From Bacteroidia bacterium (GTDB lineage: Bacteria; Bacteroidota; Bacteroidia; AKYH767-A; OLB10), in assembly GCA_025450095.1 (NCBI GenBank), contig JANWID010000063.1, forward strand, positions 1 through 22,439: 22,439 nt of DNA, in the 5' to 3' direction. Below, piece by piece: positions 1 to 6,954 of this stretch. Each line of letters starts with the position of its first letter. The first letter of the stretch is position 1. The translations under genes and the position numbers were made by a program. The notes beneath the pieces are model-generated. The model did no database searches and was not told the origin of the DNA. It was given only the letters and a program-made list of their open reading frames with translations.

Positions 1-2349
1 AAGATCCAGCCTGTTTATTTCAGCGATATCATGCGCTGCTTTATGGAATATAGTCAGTCGGAAGATGTATCCATGATTGTGAACAGTGTCGACTACTTTT
101 TTGCAAACGGCCGGCAAGGATTGCATTCGGTGAATTTTTCTGCCGCTTCAGGCAGTCTCATTGGAATCATGGGAGGTAGCGGAGCCGGTAAATCCACATT
201 GCTGAATATCCTGAACGGGAACCTGAAACCACAAAAAGGAGAAGTACTTATAAACGGTATTAATATTCATACCGAACGTGAAAAGCTGGAAGGTGTGATC
301 GGGTACATTCCGCAGGATGATTTATTGATGGACGATCTTACCGTCTACCAAAACCTGTTTTATAACAGCAAGCTGGCATTGGGGAATCTTAACGATGATG
401 AAATTGACAGCGCTGTTTTACAGCTCCTCGATTCACTCGGACTCCTTGCCATCCGGGATCTGAAGGTGGGAGACCCACTTAATAAAATGGTCAGTGGCGG
501 ACAGCGAAAACGTTTGAACATCGCTTTGGAACTGATCCGTAAACCTGCTGTTTTGTTTGTTGATGAACCCACTTCGGGATTGTCGTCGCTGGATTCAGAA
601 AATGTGATGGACCTTCTCAAACAGCTTACGCTGGCCGGTAAGTTGGTATTCGTGGTTATCCATCAGCCATCTTCCGATATTTTCAAACTTTTCGACCGGC
701 TCATGATCCTGGATAACGGAGGCTATCCGATTTATTTTGGTAATCCTTCTGACGCGATCATTTATTTCAAGGAGAAAGCAAATTACGCTGCCGCGGATGT
801 AAGTGAGTGCATCACCTGCGGTAACGTAAACCCGGAGCAGATTTTCTCAATTATCGAGTCTAAGGTTTATAATGAGTTTGGCCAGGAAACACCACACCGG
901 AAAACCACTCCACAGGAATGGAACAATTTTTACGAAGAGGTCCGGCTACCTAATGTTAATTCCAGGAATCATTCTATAAATTATCAAACGGAATACAGCA
1001 AACCGGGATTGTGGCGTCAACTTCAGGTTTTCTTTACACGCGATGTGTTATCCAAACTGAAAAACACCCAATACCTTCTTATTAATTTTCTGGAAGCCCC
1101 GGTACTTGCATTCATCCTGGCTTATTTCCTCAAATATTATGAACAAGGGGCTTCCTATATTTTCAGGGAGAATATAAATGTTCCCGCCTATATTTTCATG
1201 AGTGTGATCGTAGCACTTTTTATGGGTTTAACGGTGAGTGCCGAAGAGATTATACGTGACCGGAAAATCCTGAAGCGGGAAGAATTCCTGAACCTCAGCA
1301 GAGGCAGCTATTTGTTTTCGAAAATCCTGGTGCTATTGGTTATTTCTGCGATACAGACATTTTCATTTGTGCTTATCGGTAACAACCTTTTTGAAGTGAA
1401 AGGGATGTTTACCGATTACTGGGTTATGCTGTTTTCTATTTCATGCTTTGGAAACATGATGGGGTTGAATATTTCATCGGCTTTCAATTCAGCAGTCACC
1501 ATTTACATCCTGATCCCATTCCTGATCATTCCGCAAATTATTCTGAGCGGGGTGCTGGTAAAATTCGAACAGCTGAATCCAAGTGTTACCAGCCAGACCC
1601 GTGTTCCGATTATCGGGGAGATCATGGCATCACGGTGGGCGTTTGAAGCACTGGCTATCAACCAGTATAAAAACAATCGTTATGAACGTAATTTTTTTGA
1701 AGTAGAAAAAGAATTAAGTGAAATCGTTTACAGGAAAGATTTCTGGATTGTGAAAATGAACGACAAACTTGATTCCCTCCAAAAAGGTTTACTTCCAAAA
1801 CAAAGTGAACAATTGATCAATCACGAACTGAATGAGATGTTTCATCGTTATCCTGCTGTACTGGCATCTACGGGAATACCATCGGATGAGGCCGAAACCC
1901 GGCGTTTCCTCCTTACTTTGAAGAAATACCTGATGAATGCTTATAAATCGACAAGTAAGAGGAAGGACCAAATTGTTAAAAATCTTGAAAAAGTTCATCC
2001 TGAACCGGGGTATCTTAAAACGCTGAAAGAGGATCATACCAATGCAAGCCTGGATGACCTGGTAACAACTACAAGTGATTTTAATTTTATTATCGAAAGT
2101 AATGACCGGTTCATTCGTCGCTTTCGCCCCGTTTTAATGGACGGACCGGATGACTCATTTATACGTTCACAGTTTTTTGTTTCACAGAAAAATATTTTCG
2201 GAAATTATTACAGTACCTGGTATGTGAATTTAGGAGTTATCTGGGCCATGTCAGCTTTCCTGATGCTGACTCTTTATCACGATTCACTCCGGAGATTCCT
2301 GGGATTTATGGGTAATGTATTGTCGAAAAACTTATCGGGAAGAAAGTAA
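1..2349 (+). CDS. ABCG-like ABC transporter, ATPase fused to permease (5'-truncated by window edge)
   Basis: A half-transporter in which an ATP-binding cassette precedes the membrane domain, as in the ABCG/White family. Counted from the first ATG (base 31), the Walker A motif GGSGAGKST is at residues 48-56, the Q-loop Gln at 95, the signature VSGGQRKR at 154-161, Walker B with DEPTSG at 178-183 and the H-loop His at 211. A conserved-looking CxxC (ECITCGN) follows the ATPase. Five hydrophobic segments lie at about 345-510 and one more close to the C-terminus (about 735-755). The roughly 190 polar residues between the fifth and sixth are probably a large extracytoplasmic loop. The frame is open from ATG 31 back to base 1 (KIQPVYFSDI), and no promoter or ribosome site precedes that ATG, so the real start is probably outside the window. 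The substrate cannot be told from sequence. ABC function is clear; completeness is not. Confidence 0.88.
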   Translation, partial: KIQPVYFSDIMRCFMEYSQSEDVSMIVNSVDYFFANGRQGLHSVNFSAASGSLIGIMGGSGAGKSTLLNILNGNLKPQKGEVLINGINIHTEREKLEGVIGYIPQDDLLMDDLTVYQNLFYNSKLALGNLNDDEIDSAVLQLLDSLGLLAIRDLKVGDPLNKMVSGGQRKRLNIALELIRKPAVLFVDEPTSGLSSLDSENVMDLLKQLTLAGKLVFVVIHQPSSDIFKLFDRLMILDNGGYPIYFGNPSDAIIYFKEKANYAAADVSECITCGNVNPEQIFSIIESKVYNEFGQETPHRKTTPQEWNNFYEEVRLPNVNSRNHSINYQTEYSKPGLWRQLQVFFTRDVLSKLKNTQYLLINFLEAPVLAFILAYFLKYYEQGASYIFRENINVPAYIFMSVIVALFMGLTVSAEEIIRDRKILKREEFLNLSRGSYLFSKILVLLVISAIQTFSFVLIGNNLFEVKGMFTDYWVMLFSISCFGNMMGLNISSAFNSAVTIYILIPFLIIPQIILSGVLVKFEQLNPSVTSQTRVPIIGEIMASRWAFEALAINQYKNNRYERNFFEVEKELSEIVYRKDFWIVKMNDKLDSLQKGLLPKQSEQLINHELNEMFHRYPAVLASTGIPSDEAETRRFLLTLKKYLMNAYKSTSKRKDQIVKNLEKVHPEPGYLKTLKEDHTNASLDDLVTTTSDFNFIIESNDRFIRRFRPVLMDGPDDSFIRSQFFVSQKNIFGNYYSTWYVNLGVIWAMSAFLMLTLYHDSLRRFLGFMGNVLSKNLSGRK

Positions 2350-2378
2350 AAAGGATGACAACCTGTTTTGTATAAAAC

Positions 2379-2445
2379 GCGGGCGAGGAATGCGGCTACA
2401 TCAACATTATATGAATGGTTAACACCTTCCGCATTCCTCGCCCGC
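2379..2445. repeat. 17-bp perfect inverted repeat downstream of the ABC transporter
   Basis: GCGGGCGAGGAATGCGG at 2379-2395 is exactly complementary to 2429-2445, with a 33-nt loop. The arms are much more GC-rich than the surroundings. There is no T-tract after either arm, so it is a poor intrinsic terminator. It could be a REP-like or palindromic intergenic element, or a stabilising 3' hairpin for the transporter mRNA. Confidence 0.7.
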
Positions 2446-2463
2446 AATTTCCGCACATTGCAT

Positions 2464-2516
2464 CGTCATTCCGAACGTAGTGAGGAATCGCTTCAAATTA
2501 GCAGCTGGCTAATTTG
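2464..2516. repeat. Probable dispersed intergenic repeat plus 9-bp hairpin
   Basis: The stretch from about 2464 to 2490 (CATTCCGAACGTAGTGAGGA core) resembles a class of short dispersed repeats often seen between bacterial genes, including in Bacteroidota; this is from memory and not from a search. Just after it, CAAATTAGC at 2494-2502 pairs perfectly with 2508-2516 across a 5-nt loop. Together with the 17-bp repeat upstream, this fills the 174-bp gap between the convergent ABC transporter and siaC-like genes. Confidence 0.4.
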
Positions 2517-2523
2517 GATATAC

Positions 2524-2904
2524 TCAGGAAGAAATTTTCGAAATCGTAAACGGCACTTTCACGATTGTCTGATAGTCTTCTCCCGTTTCCATCATATCTT
2601 CATCATCGGCATCATACATCCAGTTGACAGAAACCTTACTTTTCCCGGATTGATGAATGCTTTCGAGTTTCCGGAAAATATCGAGGATACATTTACTGGA
2701 GCTGGTGTTGAAATATTCAAGCTCCACATGCACATTTGTTGCGGCTTTGGGTTGCGAAGCATAATGATCGAGCCAATCAAACACTGGTTTGTAAAACTCT
2801 ACGGAGTTTTCAGGGATTGATTTTCCTTTTATCTCAAAATTTCCGGCAGACTCCAGAATGATATGTGGTGTTTTGGGACCGGCTGGGAGAACAAGATTAT
2901 CCAT
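2524..2904 (-). CDS. SiaC-like regulatory phosphoprotein (DUF1987 family)
   Basis: A 126-residue protein matching the SiaC/DUF1987 family in length and motifs. The stretch EYFNTSSSK (63-71) is the family hallmark. Its Thr67 lines up with Thr68 of Pseudomonas aeruginosa SiaC, the residue phosphorylated by SiaB and dephosphorylated by the PP2C enzyme SiaA. The surrounding pattern (KTPHIIL near the start, WxYDADDEDMMETGEDY towards the end) also fits. It follows the siaB-like gene by 18 bases on the same strand, so the two are almost certainly one operon. In Pseudomonas, unphosphorylated SiaC binds and activates the diguanylate cyclase SiaD. No such enzyme is encoded here, so the target is unknown. 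Family assignment is strong; the role in this organism is inference. Confidence 0.88.
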   Translation of the reverse strand: MDNLVLPAGPKTPHIILESAGNFEIKGKSIPENSVEFYKPVFDWLDHYASQPKAATNVHVELEYFNTSSSKCILDIFRKLESIHQSGKSKVSVNWMYDADDEDMMETGEDYQTIVKVPFTISKISS

Positions 2905-2922
2905 AATAAAACAGGTTGTTGA

Positions 2923-3480
2923 TCAGTTAATGCTTACAATAAGGCTGAAGAAAGTATATTTTTCTGATACCGGATCGAAGTTGTAGCCAAGCTTATTACC
3001 GGATTTCCTGGCAATATCAATGATTCCCAAACCCGCACCACCCTTGTCGGAAAACTCGGATGAATTGAGTCGTTCCACATAGTGTGCACGCAGTTCGTCG
3101 GGTGTCATAGCGTTAATGGAATCGATCCGCGAACGGATCAGTTCAGCTTTACTACTCAGAATATAATTACCGGTATGGATATGGTAAGTTCCCGGAGAGG
3201 CTTTTACAATCATAAACATGGCATCCCGGCAGCTTGGATCATCCAGGCCCTCATCCTGCAGCTCATCCATATGATGATAAATATTCTGCAATGATTCAAC
3301 CAGGATATTATAGATCTTTTTTTTTCGTTTCGGATCTTCATCAATTGTGCTTAGTCTCGTTTCCATTATCTGGTATACCGATGCCATCAGGTCACGGGTA
3401 ACATGACCTTTGAACGACAGGATGATGTGATCCCGTTCCATCATTCGGTAAATGGAATAAATATCGGGTAAATGCGACAT
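2923..3480 (-). CDS. SiaB-like protein kinase (GHKL/HATPase fold)
   Basis: A 185-residue soluble protein of the SiaB family, expected to phosphorylate the SiaC-like protein encoded directly downstream. ATP-binding features are visible: an N-box-like helix NILVESLQNIYHH at 58-70 (Glu62, Asn66, His69-His70) and a glycine loop GGAGLG at 147-152. There is no dimerisation/phosphoacceptor His domain and no transmembrane segment, so it resembles an anti-sigma-factor-type Ser/Thr kinase and not a sensor histidine kinase. It is the first gene of the minus-strand pair and is divergent from the phosphatase gene, with 125 bases between the two starts. A good promoter lies 24 bases upstream of its ATG. 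Family call is confident; phosphorylation of its neighbour is inferred from Pseudomonas. Confidence 0.88.
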   Translation of the reverse strand: MSHLPDIYSIYRMMERDHIILSFKGHVTRDLMASVYQIMETRLSTIDEDPKRKKKIYNILVESLQNIYHHMDELQDEGLDDPSCRDAMFMIVKASPGTYHIHTGNYILSSKAELIRSRIDSINAMTPDELRAHYVERLNSSEFSDKGGAGLGIIDIARKSGNKLGYNFDPVSEKYTFFSLIVSIN

Positions 3481-3503
3481 CGGTTTGGTTGCTTCAACCA
3501 GTA

Positions 3504-3533
3504 CAAATGTAGCATTGAAAAGGAAATTAACAA
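3504..3533 (-). promoter_or_regulatory. Predicted Bacteroidota promoter for siaB-siaC pair
   Basis: On the minus strand a -7 box TACATTTG (plus-strand 3504-3511) matches TAnnTTTG exactly. A TTG at 3531-3533 lies 19 bases upstream, the expected -33 position. Transcription would begin near 3497 and give a leader of about 17 bases. Confidence 0.55.
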
Positions 3534-3559
3534 CCTGTTTCCTTCAAAAGACCAATCGT

Positions 3560-3567
3560 TAATTTTG
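3560..3567 (+). promoter_or_regulatory. Predicted -7 box for the REC-PP2C / histidine kinase operon
   Basis: TAATTTTG matches TAnnTTTG and lies 38 bases before the ATG at 3606. No convincing -33 TTTG is present at the expected spacing. It is divergent from the siaB promoter, so both halves of the signalling locus are driven from one short intergenic region. Confidence 0.4.
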
Positions 3568-3605
3568 TATCTTTATCACGTTATATCCATATCCAATAAG
3601 CCCTG

Positions 3606-4955
3606 ATGTCCAGCAAGATTTTAGTTACTGATGACGAACCGGACCTGGAGTTGCTTATAACCCAGAAGTTCCGGGCGAGGATCAGTAAAGGTGAGTTGAA
3701 ATTTGAATTTGCCGAAAACGGATCCGTAGCACTCGAAAAACTCAAGACGGATCCATCTTTTGATCTGGTTTTTACGGATATTAATATGCCCGTTATGGAT
3801 GGCCTCACCTTGTTGAGCAAAATCCGGGAAAACGACATACAGGCGAAGGCGGTAGTAATTTCAGCTTATGGTGACGTAAGGAATATACGCATTGCCATGA
3901 ACAGGGGTGCATTCGATTTTATTATCAAACCCATCGATCTCGACGACCTGGAAGTTACACTCACCAAAGCGTTGAATGAAATAGAGATCCTTAAACAGGG
4001 AATCGAAGCCAAAAGCAACCTGGAAGTTGCTTTGATTGAGAAAGCCACCGCCCAGGCCGAGGCATTGCATAACCTGCAGGAAAAAGAAAAACTCATTCTG
4101 CGTCAGAATGAAATGCTGGAACAGCAGGTAATGGAACGGACTCTTGAAATTCATGAACAGAAAGAGCTTATCGAAATCAAGAACCGCGAAATACTCGATT
4201 CCATTCATTATGCGAAACGGCTGCAGGAAGCCATACTTCCAAATCGCAACCTGCTGAATAATTTGTTTCCTGAAAATTTCCTTCTCTATTATCCGAAGGA
4301 TATTGTTTCAGGCGATTTTTACTGGCTTGGTAACGGGCAACCTACCATTCTCGTTGTGGCCGATTGTACCGGTCATGGCGTATCGGGAGCCTTAATGAGT
4401 ATGTTAGGAATGTCGCTTCTCAACCAACTGGTAAATGGAAAGAACATCACCAATCCTGCAATTTTACTGGATAATCTTCATTGCGATGTAGTAAGTGCGT
4501 TGAACCAGACCGTAAACGATTCGAATGAAGGAATGGACATTGCCATTTGCAGCTTTGGACCCGAGCCCGGAAAAATGTTGTATGCAGGTGCCAACCGCCC
4601 ATTATGGATCCTGCGAAAAGGAGAACTTCTTACCTGGCAGGCAGACAAGATGCCAATTGGAGGAAACCAACTCCATTCACGTGCAACATTTACCACGCAA
4701 ACAATTTCACTTGAAAAAGGCGACCGCATATATCTTTTCACAGATGGTTATGCCGACCAGTTCGGTGGCGAAAACGGGCGTAAGCTCATGACCAAAAATC
4801 TGAAGGAAATGTTGATTCAGACTGCGGGCACAACAATGCTTAAACAAGGAGAAAAATTACATGATTATTTTTTAAAATGGAAAGGTTTCAATGAACAGGT
4901 TGATGATGTATTGCTGATGGGCCTGGAAGTTCCATCATTTTCACAAAAAGATTAA
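3606..4955 (+). CDS. Response regulator with C-terminal PP2C/SpoIIE phosphatase (SiaA/RsbU-like)
   Basis: A 449-residue protein in three parts. Residues 1-125 are a receiver domain with acidic pocket Asp9-Asp10, phosphoacceptor Asp58 (LVFTDINMP), and a C-terminal KP motif. Residues about 130-195 form a Gln/Glu-rich coiled coil. The rest is a PP2C-type Ser/Thr phosphatase: SIHYAKRLQEAILP entry motif, GDFYWLG, metal-binding DCTGHG, and DGYADQFGG near the end. By analogy with SiaA or RsbU it should dephosphorylate the SiaC-like protein encoded divergently. The receiver in place of the membrane sensor of Pseudomonas SiaA suggests control by a histidine kinase, presumably the one that starts one base after this stop codon. 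No Shine-Dalgarno sequence precedes ATG 3606. Domains are certain; the target is inferred. Confidence 0.9.
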   Translation: MSSKILVTDDEPDLELLITQKFRARISKGELKFEFAENGSVALEKLKTDPSFDLVFTDINMPVMDGLTLLSKIRENDIQAKAVVISAYGDVRNIRIAMNRGAFDFIIKPIDLDDLEVTLTKALNEIEILKQGIEAKSNLEVALIEKATAQAEALHNLQEKEKLILRQNEMLEQQVMERTLEIHEQKELIEIKNREILDSIHYAKRLQEAILPNRNLLNNLFPENFLLYYPKDIVSGDFYWLGNGQPTILVVADCTGHGVSGALMSMLGMSLLNQLVNGKNITNPAILLDNLHCDVVSALNQTVNDSNEGMDIAICSFGPEPGKMLYAGANRPLWILRKGELLTWQADKMPIGGNQLHSRATFTTQTISLEKGDRIYLFTDGYADQFGGENGRKLMTKNLKEMLIQTAGTTMLKQGEKLHDYFLKWKGFNEQVDDVLLMGLEVPSFSQKD

Positions 4956-4956
4956 C

Positions 4957-6279
4957 ATGATTGATCCGAAACTGATTTCCATCTTACGAAAAGTTGACCT
5001 GTTTCACGACGCCCCCGTTGAAATACTAGAACAGCTGGCACCACTGGTAACCGAACACGAATACCGCGAAAACCAACTGGTAATCCGCAAAGGAGATGAA
5101 GGTGATTCATTATTTATTATTGCAAAAGGAACGGTTAGGGTACATGATGAAGAACAGGTTGTTGCCCGACTGAATGCCGGGAATTTTTTTGGTGAAATTT
5201 CTTTTCTCGATGCTGCTCCCCGATCGATGTCGATATCCGCAGATACTCCTGCTGTATTATACAGGGTGACGAGAGATAATTTTTATTCTGTTTTCAAAAA
5301 TCAGCCCGAAGTAACCCAGGTTATCGTGAGTACGCTTACCCAGCGGCTGCGCAACCAGAATGAAAATGTGATCCGTGATCTTCGCATGCGTGAAGCCGAA
5401 CTTTCACGCCTGGTAACAGAACGGACACAGGAACTGGTAATAAAAAACCAGGAACTTTCAAAAGCAATGGAAGACCTTAAGTCTGCACAGGAACAGTTGG
5501 TGCAACAGGAAAAACTCGCATCCCTGGGACAATTAACTGCAGGTATCGCTCATGAAATAAAAAATCCACTGAATTTCGTCAACAATTTTGCAAAGCTTTC
5601 TTTCGAGCTGGTTGATGAAATTATCCAATCGGATGATAAAACTGAACGTGAAGAAACCGGTAAATTTTTAAGACAAAATCTTGAAAAAATACATTCGCAT
5701 GGTACACGTGCCGACACCATTGTGAAAGGTATGCTGGAACATACCCGTACTGTTAATGCCATAACCCGCTACCCTATTGAGATCAATAGAATGTGTGAAC
5801 AGGCAGTTCACAGGGTTCTTGAAAATTTTCAGAAAACACATCCTGGTTTCGAATGTAAAATCATACTGGAACCTGACCCGGAGCTTAAACGGATTGCCGT
5901 TTCTGCAAGCGATTTTACGAAGCTGCTGGAAAATCTTTACGACAACGCGTTTTATGCTCTATATGAAAAAATGAAACGTGGCACGCCAGGTTTTGTTCCG
6001 GAAATTACCATCACCACTTCTCTTAGTAACGGAAGGATGCTGGTGTCTGTTAAAGATAATGGAACCGGAATTCCAGGCAGTGTAAAGCCTTCCATATTTA
6101 ATCCATTCTTCACGACAAAGCCAACCGGTGAAGGTGCCGGACTTGGGCTCTCTATTTCACATGATATTGTTATGGCACACGGTGGAACTATTGTTTGTGA
6201 ATCGGAAGAAGGGACAGGAAGCGTGTTTGTAATTTCCGTTCCGGCGATAACTGATGAACCTATTGCTTCGGGTGTATAA
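4957..6279 (+). CDS. Histidine kinase with N-terminal cyclic-nucleotide-binding domain
   Basis: A 440-residue soluble sensor kinase. Residues about 10-130 are a CRP-type cyclic-nucleotide-binding domain with a phosphate-binding-cassette-like segment GEISFLDAAPRS (79-90; Glu80 and Arg89 kept). Residues about 140-185 form a coiled coil. A HisKA segment follows with the H-box AGIAHEIKNPLNF and phosphoacceptor His199. The HATPase domain has the N-box (LYDNAFYAL), DNGTGIPG and the glycine-rich GEGAGLGLS. No transmembrane helix is seen, so it should sense a cytoplasmic ligand. Only one base separates it from the REC-PP2C gene, which strongly suggests co-expression and that it phosphorylates that receiver. 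The ligand may be a cyclic nucleotide, but many such domains bind none, so this stays open. Confidence 0.9.
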   Translation: MIDPKLISILRKVDLFHDAPVEILEQLAPLVTEHEYRENQLVIRKGDEGDSLFIIAKGTVRVHDEEQVVARLNAGNFFGEISFLDAAPRSMSISADTPAVLYRVTRDNFYSVFKNQPEVTQVIVSTLTQRLRNQNENVIRDLRMREAELSRLVTERTQELVIKNQELSKAMEDLKSAQEQLVQQEKLASLGQLTAGIAHEIKNPLNFVNNFAKLSFELVDEIIQSDDKTEREETGKFLRQNLEKIHSHGTRADTIVKGMLEHTRTVNAITRYPIEINRMCEQAVHRVLENFQKTHPGFECKIILEPDPELKRIAVSASDFTKLLENLYDNAFYALYEKMKRGTPGFVPEITITTSLSNGRMLVSVKDNGTGIPGSVKPSIFNPFFTTKPTGEGAGLGLSISHDIVMAHGGTIVCESEEGTGSVFVISVPAITDEPIASGV

Positions 6280-6298
6280 AATATTTGTAAATATTTTT
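6278..6298 (+). terminator. Weak AT-only hairpin with T-tract between convergent genes
   Basis: A 9-bp perfect dyad (AAAATATTT, 6278-6286, and 6289-6297) with a 2-nt centre ends in a T-run and overlaps the kinase stop codon. It lies in the 31-bp gap between the convergent kinase and WbqC genes. All pairs are A-T and the loop is too short, so its strength as a terminator is doubtful. Confidence 0.25.
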
Positions 6299-6310
6299 CA
6301 ATTGAAATAA

Positions 6311-6931
6311 TCACTTCAGATAATCTGCTGTTCTGGGTCCCATATTAAAGAGCAGGTCCACTATACTCAAGCCATTTACAAAACCATTTTTAAATCCGAA
6401 TACCTGGGGATAACTTATTTCTTTTACCGGATTCACAGGCATACCTGTTTCGCTCAGTGATCTGAAATCCTCTCTCCTATTTTCTGACGGCTCTGAATAG
6501 GATAATGTTATTTTTAAATCAGAATGAATTCCCATGTTTTTCAGAAGAAATTTCAGAAGCTGATAATTAAAATCGAAAAGGAATTCGAATTTCCGGGAAT
6601 AAAAAGCCTCCAGCTCATCCATATAAAATTCAAAAAATGCAGAACGACGATATGCAGCGTTCAGGGATCTCCAGTGATTGCGTTGCCAGTTTATTTCATT
6701 GGATATCCTTAAATCTTTAACAGGAATCCGGAACCTGTTATTATGGTTAACGGGTATGATTAATGTTTGTATTCCGTTTGGTGATAAAATATGACAACGG
6801 TTCCGGATGGTTTGCTTAACAAAATGTTCGTGAGCTTCTATGAAGATCCTTTCGTTTTTATAAATATTTTCAAAATATCCTACCGGGGGAAGATAGGACG
6901 TTGCAAGAATAATTCCCGGCTCCTCTCCCAT
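6311..6931 (-). CDS. WbqC family protein
   Basis: A 206-residue protein of the WbqC-like family. The N-terminal motif ILATSYLPPVGYFENI and the later NHWRSLNAAYRRSAFFEFY are typical: members keep a Gln/Tyr-x-Pro start and a central NW/HW-x-x-L-x-x-AY-x-x-x-FF pattern. Family members are linked to surface polysaccharide or aminosugar pathways, but the reaction is not firmly established. The frame stays open upstream to 7000, but that extension would overlap the end of the next gene and adds a Cys-rich stretch with no family resemblance. ATG 6931 leaves a 23-base gap to the arylsulfotransferase-like gene, so they may be co-transcribed. Around the gene there is no polysaccharide cluster to give more context. 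Confidence 0.82.
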   Translation of the reverse strand: MGEEPGIILATSYLPPVGYFENIYKNERIFIEAHEHFVKQTIRNRCHILSPNGIQTLIIPVNHNNRFRIPVKDLRISNEINWQRNHWRSLNAAYRRSAFFEFYMDELEAFYSRKFEFLFDFNYQLLKFLLKNMGIHSDLKITLSYSEPSENRREDFRSLSETGMPVNPVKEISYPQVFGFKNGFVNGLSIVDLLFNMGPRTADYLK

Positions 6932-6954
6932 TGAATCGACAAAAAAAATTGTAC

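Noticed and set aside
2368..2820. 150-codon plus-strand frame opposite the siaC-like gene
   Set aside because: It runs through the repeat cluster and then antisense to the SiaC-like gene; the product shows no domain.
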